Shown one piece after another: positions 19,468 to 31,352 of a stretch of DNA of 64,000 nucleotides; the first letter of the stretch is position 1, and each line of letters begins with the position of its first letter. The DNA is from Caenorhabditis remanei (Eukaryota > Nematoda > Chromadorea > Rhabditida > Rhabditidae). The DNA lies in contig NC_071331.1 in assembly GCF_010183535.1 (NCBI RefSeq), positions 22,816,001 to 22,880,000 on the forward strand, in the 5' to 3' direction. The translations under genes and the position numbers were made by a program. The notes under the pieces were generated by a model. It worked only from the letters and a program-made list of their open reading frames with translations. It was not told the DNA's origin and did no database searches.

Positions 19468-22400
19468 ATGTCAGGAATCTTCGGAGTAATCGTGTCGGGA
19501 CGGACACCGATCGAGGTGCTTCCAGTCTCGGATTCAGAATTCTCGTGTGAAATCGTCAATGCGGATTCCATCAATCACGTCGTCGTCTTCCTCACCGGCG
19601 CTCAGCCGTTTCCAGATGGAATTGGTGGTTCTGGTTGGGATTTTTCTGCGATTTTTGACTGAAAATTCAGTGTTTTTCAGTATATATTCGTTGGCCGACG
19701 ACAGACGGCGGAAATTGGCACTATTTGGGATTCATTTGCAATCAGAAGCCAAGTGCAATCTTTAAAGTTGCACAGGTGCGGAAATTCGATGAAAAATTGA
19801 GAATTTGCACCCTGAAAACACGAAAATCAACACTTTTTCAAAAAATTTCGGAAAAAAAAGCGATTTTTCGCGAATTCGCTGAATTCTAGCTGAAAAAAAC
19901 ACATTTTCCGCAGTTTTTTGACATTTTCTCACTAACAACTCATATTTTTCGGTTAAAAACCAATTATAAATCGATTTTTACGATGAAAATGCCGTTTTTC
20001 ATCCATTTTGAGCGAAAAGTCTCAAAAAATGCACATTTTTTTGCTTCAAATCCTAAAGAAAGTCAATTTTTCGACCAAAAACTACTGATCAATCCCGTTT
20101 TTCTGTTAAAAACTCGTCTTGCCCGTTTTTTTTGGTTCAAAAAGCCTTTTTTTCCCGATTTTTTGGCAAAAAACAACTTTTCCGGTATTTTTGGTTGAAA
20201 AAATCATTTTTCTACTGAAAATAGACACTTTTATGGGTTTTTAGCTGAAAATCGACTGAAAAGTTCGAATTTTCGTCTTAAAATCGTCAATTTCTTCATT
20301 TCTCAACAAGTAAAACCTCTCACAGTTTCAAAAATTTCATTTTGAAGCTTAAAATCTATTCAATGCTTCGATTTTTGACATCTGAATGATTTTTTCGCAA
20401 AAATCTGCAATTTTCATCGATTTTTTGCCCGAAAATATTCCAAAAACTCGATTTTTTTGCTTAAAATGCCCAATTTTTATCAATTTTTCGCCAAAAAATC
20501 ATCAGTTTCCCATTAAAATTGGCAATTTTTTTTCGATTTTTCCCCTGAAAATCTTCCAAAAAATGGATTTTTGCTTAAAATCCCCAATTTTTATCAATTT
20601 TTCGCCTGAAAATCTTCTAAAATATCGACTTTTTGCACAAAATTGGGCAGTTTTCAATGAAAATCAGTAGTTTTTACCAGACTTGTCAAAAATCGGGCCG
20701 GGCCGAGATTTTTCTTGACCGGGCCGGGCCGGGCCGAAATTTCTCTTGGCCCGGCCCGGCCCGGTCGGCCCGGATTCAAAAATGGGTACCCATTTTTACC
20801 AATTTTTTTTTGAAATTTTTCGAAAAAAAAGAGTAAAAATGCTTAAATTATCATACATATTCACATTTTGATTCAATTTTAAATGTTCATTCGAAAACTA
20901 TACTTTTTTCAAAAAAAAAATTCCATCAATCACGTCAATTTTTCGCCTAAAAATCTTCTAAAATATCGAATTTTTGCATAAAAATCATCAGTTTTCCATT
21001 AAAATTCCTGTTTTTATCGCTTTTTCACCTAAAAATCTTCCAAAAACTTGATTTTTCGCGAAAAAACCCCAATTTTTATCAATTTTTGCTTGAAAATTCC
21101 CAATTTTTTTTCGCATTTTTCACTTCCAGCTCCACAAATCGGATGCCTCTCACAGCGGTGTGTTCAACAGTGGTCAACAAATGCAATTGTATTCGAGTGG
21201 CTCCGCCCAAATCGGAATAAATGCAGAGAGTTTATCAATTATTGAGGGAAGACAGGCGGCCGATGGTACTCAGGCCAGTCAACAGGTAAAAATGGAATTT
21301 TTTTGATGGAAATCGGCAGAAAATCACTGAAAAATCGCAATTTTCCTCAAAAATTGGTCCAGACGCCATTTTCAGACAATTTTGAAGCTGAAATTGGTTT
21401 TTTTAGGCTTTTTTTTCTTTTTTTTTCACTGAAAATTAAGATTTTACTGCTGAAACACCATATAAAACCCAATTTTCAGCTGAAAAATCAAAATTTCCAG
21501 ACAAAAATTGAAAATTTCGCCGGAAAACGCCGAAAAATTAGTTATTTTTGACTAAAAATCGGCTGAAAATGGGATTTTTTTTAAATGGGATAAATGGAAA
21601 TCGGCTGGTGTACCTTTGACGCCTTTTTTCAACACGAAACCAAGTGAAATCCGCGTCAAAGGCGCGCCAGACTTACGAAAATCTGTGAAATTTCCCAATC
21701 TGGCGTACCTTTGACGCCTTTTTTCGACACGAAACCAAGTGAAATTCGCGTCGAAGGTGCGCCAGACTTACGAAAATCTGTGAAATTTCCCAATCTGGCG
21801 TACCTTTGACGCCTTTTTTCGACACGAAACCAACTGAAATCCGCGTCGAAGGTGCGCCAGACTTCCAATTTCTACCTATCTGGCGCACCTGTGTGACGCG
21901 TTTTTCCAGAAAATGTGTTCAAAATTTTCAAAATCAACAGAAAACACGTTCATTTCCGCTATATCAGGATATCTGGCGCACCTTTAGCGCGTTTTTGCAA
22001 ATTGTTCTGCCCCGCGCAGAAAGACACGTCAAAGGCGCGCCAGAGAATTTTCAGATAATTTTGTTGAAAAAGCGCCAAAGGTGCGCCAGTTCTTCGTTTC
22101 TCTGCAGAGTTTGGACAATCTGGCGCGCCTCTAACGCCTTTTTTCAACACGAAACCTAGTGAAATCCGCGTCGAAGGTGCGCCAGACTTCCAATTTCTAC
22201 CTATCTGCTTGGAGCTTCAAAATTGTCTGAAAACGGCAAAATCCCTGTTTCTGGCGTACCTTTGACGCGTTTTCCAGCAAGTGAAATCCGCGTCGAAGGT
22301 GCGCCAGACTTCTACCTATCCGGTTGGAGCTTAAAATTTTTCTAAAAATGGCAAAAATTAACGTTCCGAAGCGTTTTTCCATCTCAAAATCTCCCCCAAA

Positions 22401-23543
22401 GGTGACAAAAACCGCCTTTTTCCATCCCCCCCCCCCCCTACTACTCCTTATCCTCTTTATATCCAATACAATACAATACAATAAATCACAATCGTCTGTT
22501 GTAGTCGACACTGGTTGAATTTGCGGAAAAGATGATAAGAAATCTCATCAACCACACCGAATCATTCACACAACGTCTTGTCGACCCGGCTACTGGAGGA
22601 CGTGAGTTTCATTTCCGCCGGTTTTTACCTTTTATATGGGTTTTTCATTGATTTTAAGTGAGAAAAACATGATTTCAGACTGAAAATTGTGAATTTTTAG
22701 GTGATTTTATCATTTTTTCGACTGAAAAACTGTTTTAAGTTGTTTTCCGCTTGGAAATCGCATTTTTGAGGTTTTTTCACCTTCAAAACAGAAAAAAACA
22801 GACGAATTCGACTAATGGCCGAGTTTTTCCACCTGGTGGCCTAGAAACCCAAATTTTGGGAAAACTAGTCCCCGAGCTCAGAAAGTCAGTTTTTGACATT
22901 TTCAGCGTTTCTAGAATCCGAAAACAACAAAAAACCACCGAAAGTGGTCCGTGGCCGAGTTTTCCGATTCGTGGCCTAGAAATCCAAAATTTCAGAAAAA
23001 TAGTCCCCGGGGCCAAAAAAGTTGCTTCAGGCCTTTTAGAGTAAAAAAAAAAGATTGGAAACCTCAAAAAACGTCGAATTTGGTCCGTGGCCGAGTTTTC
23101 CGACTCGTGGCCTAGAAACCCAAATTTTGGGAAAACTAGTCCCCGAGCTCAGATAGTCAGTTTTTGACATTTTCAGCGTTTCTAGAACCCAAAAACAACA
23201 AAAAAACCACCGAAAGTGGTCCGTGGCCGAGTTTTCCACCTGGTGGCCTAGAAATCCAAATTTTGGGAAAACTAGTCCCCGAGCTCAAAAAAGTGGTTTT
23301 ATCCATTTTTGACGATTTTTTTGTGTTTTCAACATGAAAACGGTCATTTTTCACATTTAGACATCGATTTTAGACCATTATCAGCCGGAAAATGTTCATT
23401 TTTTTCAATTTTTTCGCTCAAAAATCTAATTTCCAGGCACCCAAGAGTACATCCCAGTCACCGCCTTCCAATCCTGGTACAACTCATTCTCCCGTCGTTT
23501 CCAAGCGAATCCCTACTTCTGGAGAGCTCTCAACAATTCTTGA
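19468..23543 (+). CDS. Hikeshi-like nuclear import factor (OPI10 family)
   Basis: The exons are 19468-19633, 19681-19775, 21130-21285, 22505-22601 and 23437-23543, giving 206 codons plus TGA; human Hikeshi is 197 aa. The diagnostic blocks appear in order: FGVIVSGR near the start, [68 protein letters not shown], and the C-terminal WYNSFSRRFQANPYFWRAL. Hikeshi carries ATP-bound Hsp70 into the nucleus during heat stress by binding FG-nucleoporins. A TTTCAG sits 11 bases before the ATG, which fits trans-splicing. Introns 2, 3 and 4 are large and full of repeats, while intron 1 is 47 bases. Confidence 0.93.
19776..21129. repeat. Hikeshi-like gene intron 2 with simple repeats and a GC-rich hairpin
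   Basis: Most of the intron is a loose array of about 60-bp units of the type CGATTTTTCGCC..AAAATC. At about 20693-20777 a run of GGGCCGGGCC units is followed by its complement GGCCCGGCCC, forming a strong hairpin about 85 bases long in otherwise AT-rich DNA. Confidence 0.75.
21605..22320. repeat. Tandem palindromes with TCTGGCG..ACCTTTGACGC arms (family C)
   Basis: Units of about 95 bp repeat in tandem (for example 21699 and 21794). Each begins with TCTGGCGTACCTTTGACGC and ends with its near-complement GCGTCGAAGGTGCGCCAGA, so each unit is itself a hairpin. Between the arms is a TTCGACACGAAACCAAGTG text. Single relatives are at 55620-56045, about 60730 and 63900. Confidence 0.85.
22820..23290. 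repeat. Tandem repeat in Hikeshi-like gene intron 4
   Basis: A unit carrying GTGGCCTAGAAACCCAAATT, GGGAAAACTAGTCCCCGAGC and a CCACCGAAAGTGGTCCGTGG hairpin occurs about three times in slightly different lengths. Confidence 0.8.
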
Positions 23544-24949
23544 GCTGAAAAAATCTGAAATTTTCAAAAAAAAATTTTTTTTGAATTTTTTGGTTTTTCA
23601 CTAAAAATGAGGTGATTTTGTATATTTTCTGTTATTTTATGTGGTTTTTTCTGTTTTAAAATTGTGATTTCTCGTCGATTTTTGAGTATAAATGTGGAAA
23701 TTTTTGGAAAATTTTTTTTGGAAAAAATTTGGACAAGTTGACAACTTGTGAATTGATATTTTTCTGCCTATTCTTATTTTTATTTGCTGAAATTACAATA
23801 ATGGTCAAACTGATAAGAGAGAAATTGGGGGAATGTTGCACTCACTCACAAAATTGTCGATTTTGCACTTTTCTAGCTGAAAATTGACCTAAAATGGCGA
23901 TTTTTCGGTGAAAAACTTGCTGAAAATGGGTTTTTTAAGCAGAAAAACCCATTTTTTCAAACTTTTTGGTTCGGAAATGTTATTTTTTCATGAAAAACGG
24001 CCAAAAAATGTGTTTTTGGGTGTAAAAACTCAATTTTTGGGATAAAAATCCAATTTTCCGTCGAGAAATTAGAAAAATTGATTTTCAAACCCTAAATTGG
24101 AGTTTTTCTCCAATTTTTTGTGCTAAAAATCACATTTTCAGCAATTTTTCATCCAAAAATGACTTTTCGATTTAAAAACTGTCCAAAAATCGATTTTTCA
24201 CAAAATTTTCAGCCAGAAACTGCTAAAAATGCTTAAAAATAACGTTTTTACGGCTTCAAAACCATCAAAAACCATAAAAAACCACAGGGGGACTAGTTTT
24301 CCGCAAATTTGGTTTTCTAGGCCACCAGGTGAAAAGTTAGGCCATAGGCAGTTTTTAGCTGAAAAATCTTGTTTTCGACTGAAAATATGTCATTTTGGCT
24401 GAAAAAATGAGATTTTTGAACTGAAAATTACCAAAAACCGCTGAAAATTGCAATTTTTAGGCCCAAAATTCGTATTTTCCAAGTTTTCCCCTCCCCAATG
24501 TCTGCACTCTCTTCATTCTCCGTTGTCTCTAATCGACGTCTTCTCCCTCCTTCTCTCCGCTCCCCAACGTCTTCTATCATCAGTTTTTTTCGAAATTTTT
24601 GATTTCCCGCCATTTTTTGGCCTAAAAGTGCCATTTTTCCAATCCACGTGCTCAAAACAAGCACATAACATAGATCTAGACAGTCAGAACCACAATTTTT
24701 GGCTAAAAATAGAGAAAAACAAGGAAAGGTGGAACGGTAAACATGATGGCAGCCGGGGGTTACTTCCTTATTGTAAAAAAGTAAAAAATAACAATTTTTG
24801 CAAAAAAAAAGACAATTTTCAGTCGTTTTGACCTGAAAATAGGCTGAAAATCGTCATTTTTAGGCCAAAAAATGCGAAAAAACGCTAATTCTGCAAATTC
24901 TGGTGGTTTTGAGCTAAAATTCCGTGAAAAATTCAATTTTCGGTGAGCA

Positions 24950-26270
24950 AACGCGCTCTACCGAACAATTGAACGCAATTTTCTAAATTTTGTCAGTTTT
25001 TCACCGTTTTCAGCCAAAAATGTTTACAATTTTCGCATAAACTGAGCGATTTTTGGTAAAAACGTTAAAATTTTCCTCTCAAGGGATAGCGCAAACACGC
25101 TCTACCGAACACTGATAATTTTTTGGGCGCCAAATTTAAATTTTTCACAAAAAACGTCGATTTTTGTTTGGAAAATTAGTTTTCCACGGTTTTCAGTAGG
25201 AAAAATTAAAAATTCTCATGTTTTTGCTGTAATTGCGCTCTACCGAACAACAATTGGTGGAGCGCAATTACAACAAAAACCTCTTTCAATTTTTCCGATT
25301 TAAAACCTCTGAAAATCTCATTTTCCAAACAAAAATCCGGGTTTTTAAAGAAAAATTCAAATTTGGCGCCTTAAAAGTTATTAGTGTTCGGTAGAGCGCG
25401 TTTGCGTCCCTGAAAAATTTGAATTTCATTTCTTCAAAACTGATCGCTGAACCCGTTGTTGGTCATTTTTGCAAAAAATAAATATTCCATCAAATAATAT
25501 TGACACACACACAAACAGTTTCTCCCCTTATTTGTCATCACGAACATGTGGTTTGACGGGAAATCTCAACAAGTTTGTTATCCCGCGATTTTTAACCCAA
25601 AAATCAGAATTTTGGCGCCAAAAATCCGTCAAAACGAAGATTTTCGAGCTTTGAACCCATCTTTTTTGAGAAAAAAGTTGTAAAAATAGAGAGAGAGAAA
25701 AGTTTGTCAAACTTCTTGAGACACCCCTCACATTTATCATCATTTTCTCTCCGTCCCCCCCCCCCTACCTGTTTGCCCACGTGGAGACAGGAGGTGGGCA
25801 CACAGAGAAATGTTGGGTACAAAATGTTGAGGTGGTTTGGTGCAAGTGCGCTCTATTGGAGGTTACTGTAAGCCGAGATACTGTAGCGACAAGAGCGCTC
25901 TACTGCACTCGTGTACTCGTGAAATTTGAATTCCCGCCAGATCGTTGAGTCTACAGGGAGCAGCAAATGCGCTCTACTGGACTAGACTCAAAAATTGCGG
26001 TTTTCTCAAAACCACATTTTTGAATTCCCGCCGAATCAGTGGATATATGCAAAAGCACTCCAGTGATCGATTAACGGATCTAGGGGCAAGTGCGCTCTAC
26101 TGCACTCTACAGTACCCGCCACCGGATTTTTCAAGTTCTAGTGAGCAACAAACGCGCTCGATTGGACTTTAGTTGAGCGGTGCCGGAAATCCAAAAATTG
26201 CGGTTTTAAAACCACAATTTTGAATTCCCTCCGAATCAAGTTCGCTCCACCGAACAATACCAGAAATTGC
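24950..26270. repeat. GCGCTCTACCGAAC repeat cluster with a 340-bp foldback
   Basis: The word GCGCTCTAC, usually followed by CGAAC or TGGAC or TGCAC, recurs more than ten times on both strands. At about 25079-25415 the copies form an inverted repeat: GCGCAAACACGCTCTACCGA pairs with a complement at about 25384-25410, and the centre near 25245 has GTAATTGCGCTC and GAGCGCAATTAC. Confidence 0.75.
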
Positions 26271-27129
26271 GGTATTTTCCGGCGCATTCCATTCACCTTC
26301 TTATCGAAAGAGAGGTTAAGAGGATTGTAGCTGAAATTCATCCGATTATAGGGGGAAATTTACCTCAAAAACGGCTGAAAATGGCTAAGAACACTCAAAA
26401 TTGACTGAAATTGCGTCAAAATTGGTTGAGAGTGGCTCAAAAATCGCTGAAAATGGCTGAAAATTGGCTAAAAACAGTCAAAATTGGCTGAAAATGGCTG
26501 AAAATAGCGTTCGGGATCAGTTTCTGATTGATAACTCGCTTATTTTCAGTCCAGAATGGCTAAGGCCCGAGTTAGGCTCAAATTGGATAAAAAATGGAAG
26601 TTTTGGACTCGAAAATCCTTAAATTTGGGCTCATTTACCCTATTTTAAGGCTTTTTTAGGCCTTTCTAGGCCCTGCTCAGGCCCCCTTTCGCCCCGAAAA
26701 CACGAAAAACACTTTCCATTTTCGGGGTGTTCCGTTTCACCTCCCCCCCCGCCACACGACCACCACTCATTTTTCTTCTTCGTGTTAGCCTAAGCCATGC
26801 TTTTTGCTCTTTTCTCTGTCTCCGCTCCCTCTCTCGGCTCTTTCTCTGAGTCTCCCCATGGCGCCAGTACTCTCTCGCTTCTCTGCCACTCTCCTCGATG
26901 AGAGAGTGAGAGAGTGAGAGACGGCAGACAGAATGAGCAGAGACATTTTTCAAAGAGCACAATGACGACGGAGCTCTGCTGGCGGAGGAGCCTGCAGAGA
27001 TGTTGCTCCTTTTTTTTTGCCACTTTTTTTGTGGTCCCAATTTTTTTTCTCTTTTTGAAAATTTTGAATTTGGGTCTAAAAATTGCAATTGTAGGACTGT
27101 GAACTAGGATTTTTCTGGGTTTTTCTAGG

Positions 27130-27630
27130 CCATGAGATATCTTGGTCTAGAATTACTAGTCAGTGGCCTAACTTTCCAAGTTGGTGGCCTAGAATCCGAG
27201 TTCCGTCTGAAATAGCGTTTTTAGGACGGTTTTACGCTCTAAAACCCTCATTTTCAATGATTTGGTGGCCTAGAATACGATAATTTAAGAATTGCGTTTT
27301 TAGGACGGTTTACGCTCTAAAACCATCATTTTCAACAACTTGGTGGCCGAACTTTTGTGGTTGGTGGCATAGTTTTCATACTGGTGGCCTAACTTTCTCA
27401 GCCTATGGCCTAGAATCCGTCATCTCCGGAAAATGCGTTTTTTGGAAGGTTTTTCGCTCTAAAACCCTCATTTTCAATGATTTGATGGCCTAACTTTCCC
27501 GTCCGGTAGCCTAGAATTCTATCTCTGCTTGAAGTAGCGTTTTTAAGACGGTTTTACGCTCTAAAACCCTCATTTTCATGATTCTGATAGTTTTGGTGGC
27601 CTAACTTTCCAATCTGGTGGCCTAGAAACC
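27130..27630. repeat. Tandem repeat with GGTGGCCTAGAATCC and TTTTACGCTCTAAAACC
   Basis: About four diverged units of 110-130 bp alternate a GTGGCCTAACTTTCC word with a TAGGACGGTTTTACGCTCTA word. The GTGGCCTAG motif also occurs at 22840-23250 and beside family A copies. Confidence 0.75.
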
Positions 27631-28667
27631 TCTTTAGAAGCTATTTTCCCCAATTTTCCACACAAAAATAGTATTTTTTCGATTATTTTTGAGTTTTGAA
27701 CCCACTGCATCATCCTGTCGTTGCAAACATTGCTAACTTTATAAGAACCACTAATTCGATTATAAAGAAAACGGAATTTCTTGAATTTGATACCAGAAAG
27801 TAGGCTCCGCCCCTTCTGTCTTGGGGTTTTTTTCGAAGGAATTCGGTAGGAATTGGAGGATTTTGAAGCGGTTTTTGTTTGATTTCGATGACAATTTTTC
27901 CGAGTTTTGGCTGTTTTCCGTGATTTTCTGAGTTTTCCGCATTCCGAGTCAGTTTTAGTAAATTTGGAGGCATTTTTCGGATTCTAGACAGCCGTTTGAC
28001 GGTTTTGGAGTCAGTTTTAGCCAATTTCTGCCGATCTTTTGGCTTCTAGAAGGTTTTCTGAGTTTCAGATTGTTTTCCGCTGATTTTAGTGGTTTTTGGC
28101 GATTTTAAGCAAATTTTTCGAGGTTTGGACGGTTTTCTATGCTTTTGGAGTCATTTTTAGCCGATTTCCATCGATTTTGAGCAATTTTTTGTCGATTTTC
28201 TCCGCTCCGTTATCATCCGTTCCGCCCGTCCTCCGCTCCCGATTTTTTGTCTCTCCGCCGGCAATTTACTCTCTTTTCTTACACTGAGCCCCCCCACCTG
28301 CTCCTTGCAAATGTTTGCACTTCTATGAGTCTCTTGGCTCCGCGAGCCCTGATATGCTAGTTGTCAAACTACTGGATAGTATAGACATAGTGATGACCAG
28401 AAATTCCAGAAAAAGTGACGTGGCAATGAGAGCAGTATGCGGGGTACTGTAGTTTGGGAGGGGTACTGTAGATTTATGATGTGCAGGTCGTCAGATAGAT
28501 TACTGTAGTTATGAGGTATCAGATGGCGGATTGGTGCCTTGATGTGCAGGTGAATGGGTTACTGTAGTTTGTGAGGGGGATTACTGTCACTCCATGGATT
28601 ACTGTAGCGTTATCTATAGATCTGTCGGTTGGTCCGGATGTCCGCTATATCCAAAAGTTCTCATTAT

Positions 28668-29050
28668 TAATCTGTAGAATTCTGGCTATCGGTTACTGTA
28701 AATTTTATCGTTTCCATATTTCACTCGTAAACATGCCATTTTCGGCAAAATTTCTTCAAAAATCCCAGTTTTTGAGCTAAAAATCACTTTTTTCAATGAT
28801 TTTCGACGTTTTTGCGTCAAAAATGACCCATAAACTATAAAACTGAGTTGTGAACACCTTAATTTGATAGTTTCTGGGTCATTTTTGACCCAAAAACGTC
28901 GAAAATCATTGAAAAAAGTGATTTTTAGCTCAAAAACTGGGATTTTTGAGTAATTTTTGCTGAAAATTACATTTTTACGAGTTGAACGGTCATCCGGACA
29001 TTGGGGAACGACAAAATCTACAGTAACCCTATAGCCCAGAATCCTGCAGA
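28668..29050. repeat. Foldback repeat with TTACTGTA in its arms
   Basis: The inner arms (28724-28852 and 28853-28981) pair with a coordinate sum of 57705. The outer arms continue with a 14-base shift: TTACTGTA at 28693 pairs with TACAGTAA at 29019-29026. A shorter related palindrome follows at about 29090-29180. Confidence 0.8.
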
Positions 29051-30239
29051 TCCACAATGAGACATGTTGGTCTAGCTACTAAAACGGGTCATTTCTGACG
29101 CCAAAACATCGAAAATCGTTAGAAAAAAGTGATTTTCGATGTTTTTGGTTCAAAAACGACCCAAAAACTATCAAATCCGGCGAATCACTGGATTCTGCAA
29201 GTCCGGATGTCCATACCTACAGTAAGACTGCCAGTCCCATCTGTCTATTTGGATTTCCTCCCGATTTTGGAGGTACTGTACCTACAGTAACCCATATCCA
29301 AAAGTAAGATGTGCAGGTCTCTCGATCCTACAGTAATCTCCTCCTCCAAAAACATAATTCGTCACTTTGATAAAGTGCTCACAATTATGTGTGCTTTTCT
29401 GTGCTCGAAATTGTGCTCCTTGTGCTCTCTCTCTCTGTCTGAGTCTCCCCGTTCTAAAAAGGGGAGGCTCAATGTCATCTAGCGACAGCATCTTTCTGTT
29501 GCTATGTGCTCAGTGAAGCCATTTATCATCATTTTTGGAAAAAAAAATGAAAAAAATGGAGGCGGAGCCTGAGCAAAAGAGCTCGAAGTGGCCAGTTTTA
29601 GTCCAGATCCAGTCCAGATTCTTCAGCGGAATGTGCTGACTGGCTGGCGTACCTGAGACGCGTCTAGACAACTTTTTCAGTTAATCCCTCGATTTTCATC
29701 TTAGAAAACAGAATCCTTAGAATCTGATGTCTGAATTTTTCTCCATCCGTTCCAACTCTAAGTTTTCTTGTTATTGGGAAGGAGCTCCACTCTAATTTCC
29801 GTGTTTTTCGACTCCTTCCGGGTACTTTGTTAGGGAATAGACGAGTGTGCCAAAAAATCAGAATTTTCGGGTTCTTGAGAGCTGTTTCTCGCTGATTTTC
29901 ACACAAAAATCGTGTTTTTCGAATCAAAATTGCTCAAAAATGCTCATTTTCTCTTCAAATTTGATATTTTCAAGGTCTGTCCGTGTGCCCCGGATGTCAG
30001 GATGTGCTAGGCACGGAAATTGGCTCTGTGACGAGTCAAAAACCGTCTATCGGTGTGTCCAGGTGTCCGGATATCTGAGATTCGTTTAAAAACCTGTTAG
30101 AACCGGTTTCAGGACTGGAAAAACCGAGTTTTTGAGCTAAAAATTTCAAATTTTTTGGTTTTTGAGTCTAAAATTCAGAAAATCCAGATGTCTGTCTGTC
30201 TATCTGTGTGTCCGGATGTCCAAAACAGTTTAGCACAAT

Positions 30240-30430
30240 ATTCAAATTTTTAGAATCTGGTATTTGGTACAGTAACCCAGGCTCCAGGATTTGAAGTTTC
30301 GATCCTAGGCTACAGTAACCCGGATCCCAAAATCTCTGAATTTGGATCATAGGCTACAGTAACCCGGATCCTAATAACTAACAATTTCGATCCTATGCTA
30401 CAGTAACCCGGATCATAAAAACTCCGGCCG
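30240..30430. repeat. Minus-oriented copy of the 45-bp GGATCC..TTACTGTAG array
   Basis: Four or five units with CTACAGTAACCCGGATCC are the reverse complement of the arrays at 35265-35930 and 37505-38075. A GTCTGTCTGTCTGTCTG run follows. Confidence 0.8.
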
Positions 30431-31352
30431 AAATGTCTGTCTGTCTGTCTGTCTGTCCATCCAGATGTCCGCACTATTTGCCGATTCTCTAGTCTATAGT
30501 AACACAATGTGTAGTGTGTCGTATCGCTATCAGTTAGTTCAACTAACTTTTAACGATCTCTTTTGCCTTCAAATGACAAGATTCTGTCATCTGAATAGTG
30601 TAACGACGACGTCTTTTATAGAGAATACACACAATCTTTGTTTTATTGCCTTCTGAATCCATTGAGACACGAAGTGACGTCATCACTAGAAGGAGATTGT
30701 CATCTTTTCGTTATCATCATGGGAATTCGCTTTTTTTCTCTTTTCTTGGCGGGAAAATGAGAATTATCATCATTTTTTTGCGGTGCAGACACTTCGCGTT
30801 CGTCTTTTCTCTTTTTCTCTGCAAAAATATTGGTGATAATTGGTATTTAAAAAGTTAGATGTGCAGGTTGCCTGGTGATTGGATTACTGTAGCTTTGGCT
30901 AGAGATCTGCAGGTTCTTAGAGGTTACTGTAGTCTAAAGTCGACTGAGCTTGAAATCTGGTAGTTTGGTGTGGAATCTGACAAGTACAGTATCCAGTTAG
31001 ATCTGCATGTTGCTGTGATGTTCCGGACTACTGTAGCCTGAGCTTGTTAGATCAGCAGGTTAGCATCGGGTTACTGTGGCTGGTGATAGTTAGATGCGCC
31101 GGTTGCTTTTTCGGATGAAAAACTTCGTTTTTTTTGGGAAAAAAACCGTTTTTTTTCCTTTAAAAATCTCTGAAATTTGCGATTTTCAGCGAAAAAACCT
31201 AAATTTTTTGGTTTTTTGCCCGTCCGCCTGTCCTCCCGTTATCCCCCACAAAATCTTTTGAATTTCCCAATTTTTTCAGAAACAAGCCCCGCCCACTTTG
31301 TCTCTCGCAGAAATTGTCAACATTTTGGAGTCGAATCTTCAAAAAAGTTCGT

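Larger units (their letters stand above)
23544..31310. other. 7.8-kb repeat-dominated region with no supported gene
   Basis: Separate blocks inside are listed on their own. Other stretches are AT-rich with CAGCTGAAAAT-like words (23600-24450). Pyrimidine-rich stretches at 24480-24590, 26750-26960 and 28195-28310 could be distal promoter or 5' UTR parts of the OSGIN-like gene. Poly-C runs lie at about 25756 and 26744. A tetranucleotide run of GTCT repeats is at 30433-30457. Confidence 0.6.

Noticed and set aside
26666..27088. 140-codon minus-strand frame in a pyrimidine-rich stretch
   Set aside because: Its composition (Arg/Glu/Ser-rich from GA-rich DNA) and the lack of splice context suggest chance; the stretch is more like promoter or UTR DNA.
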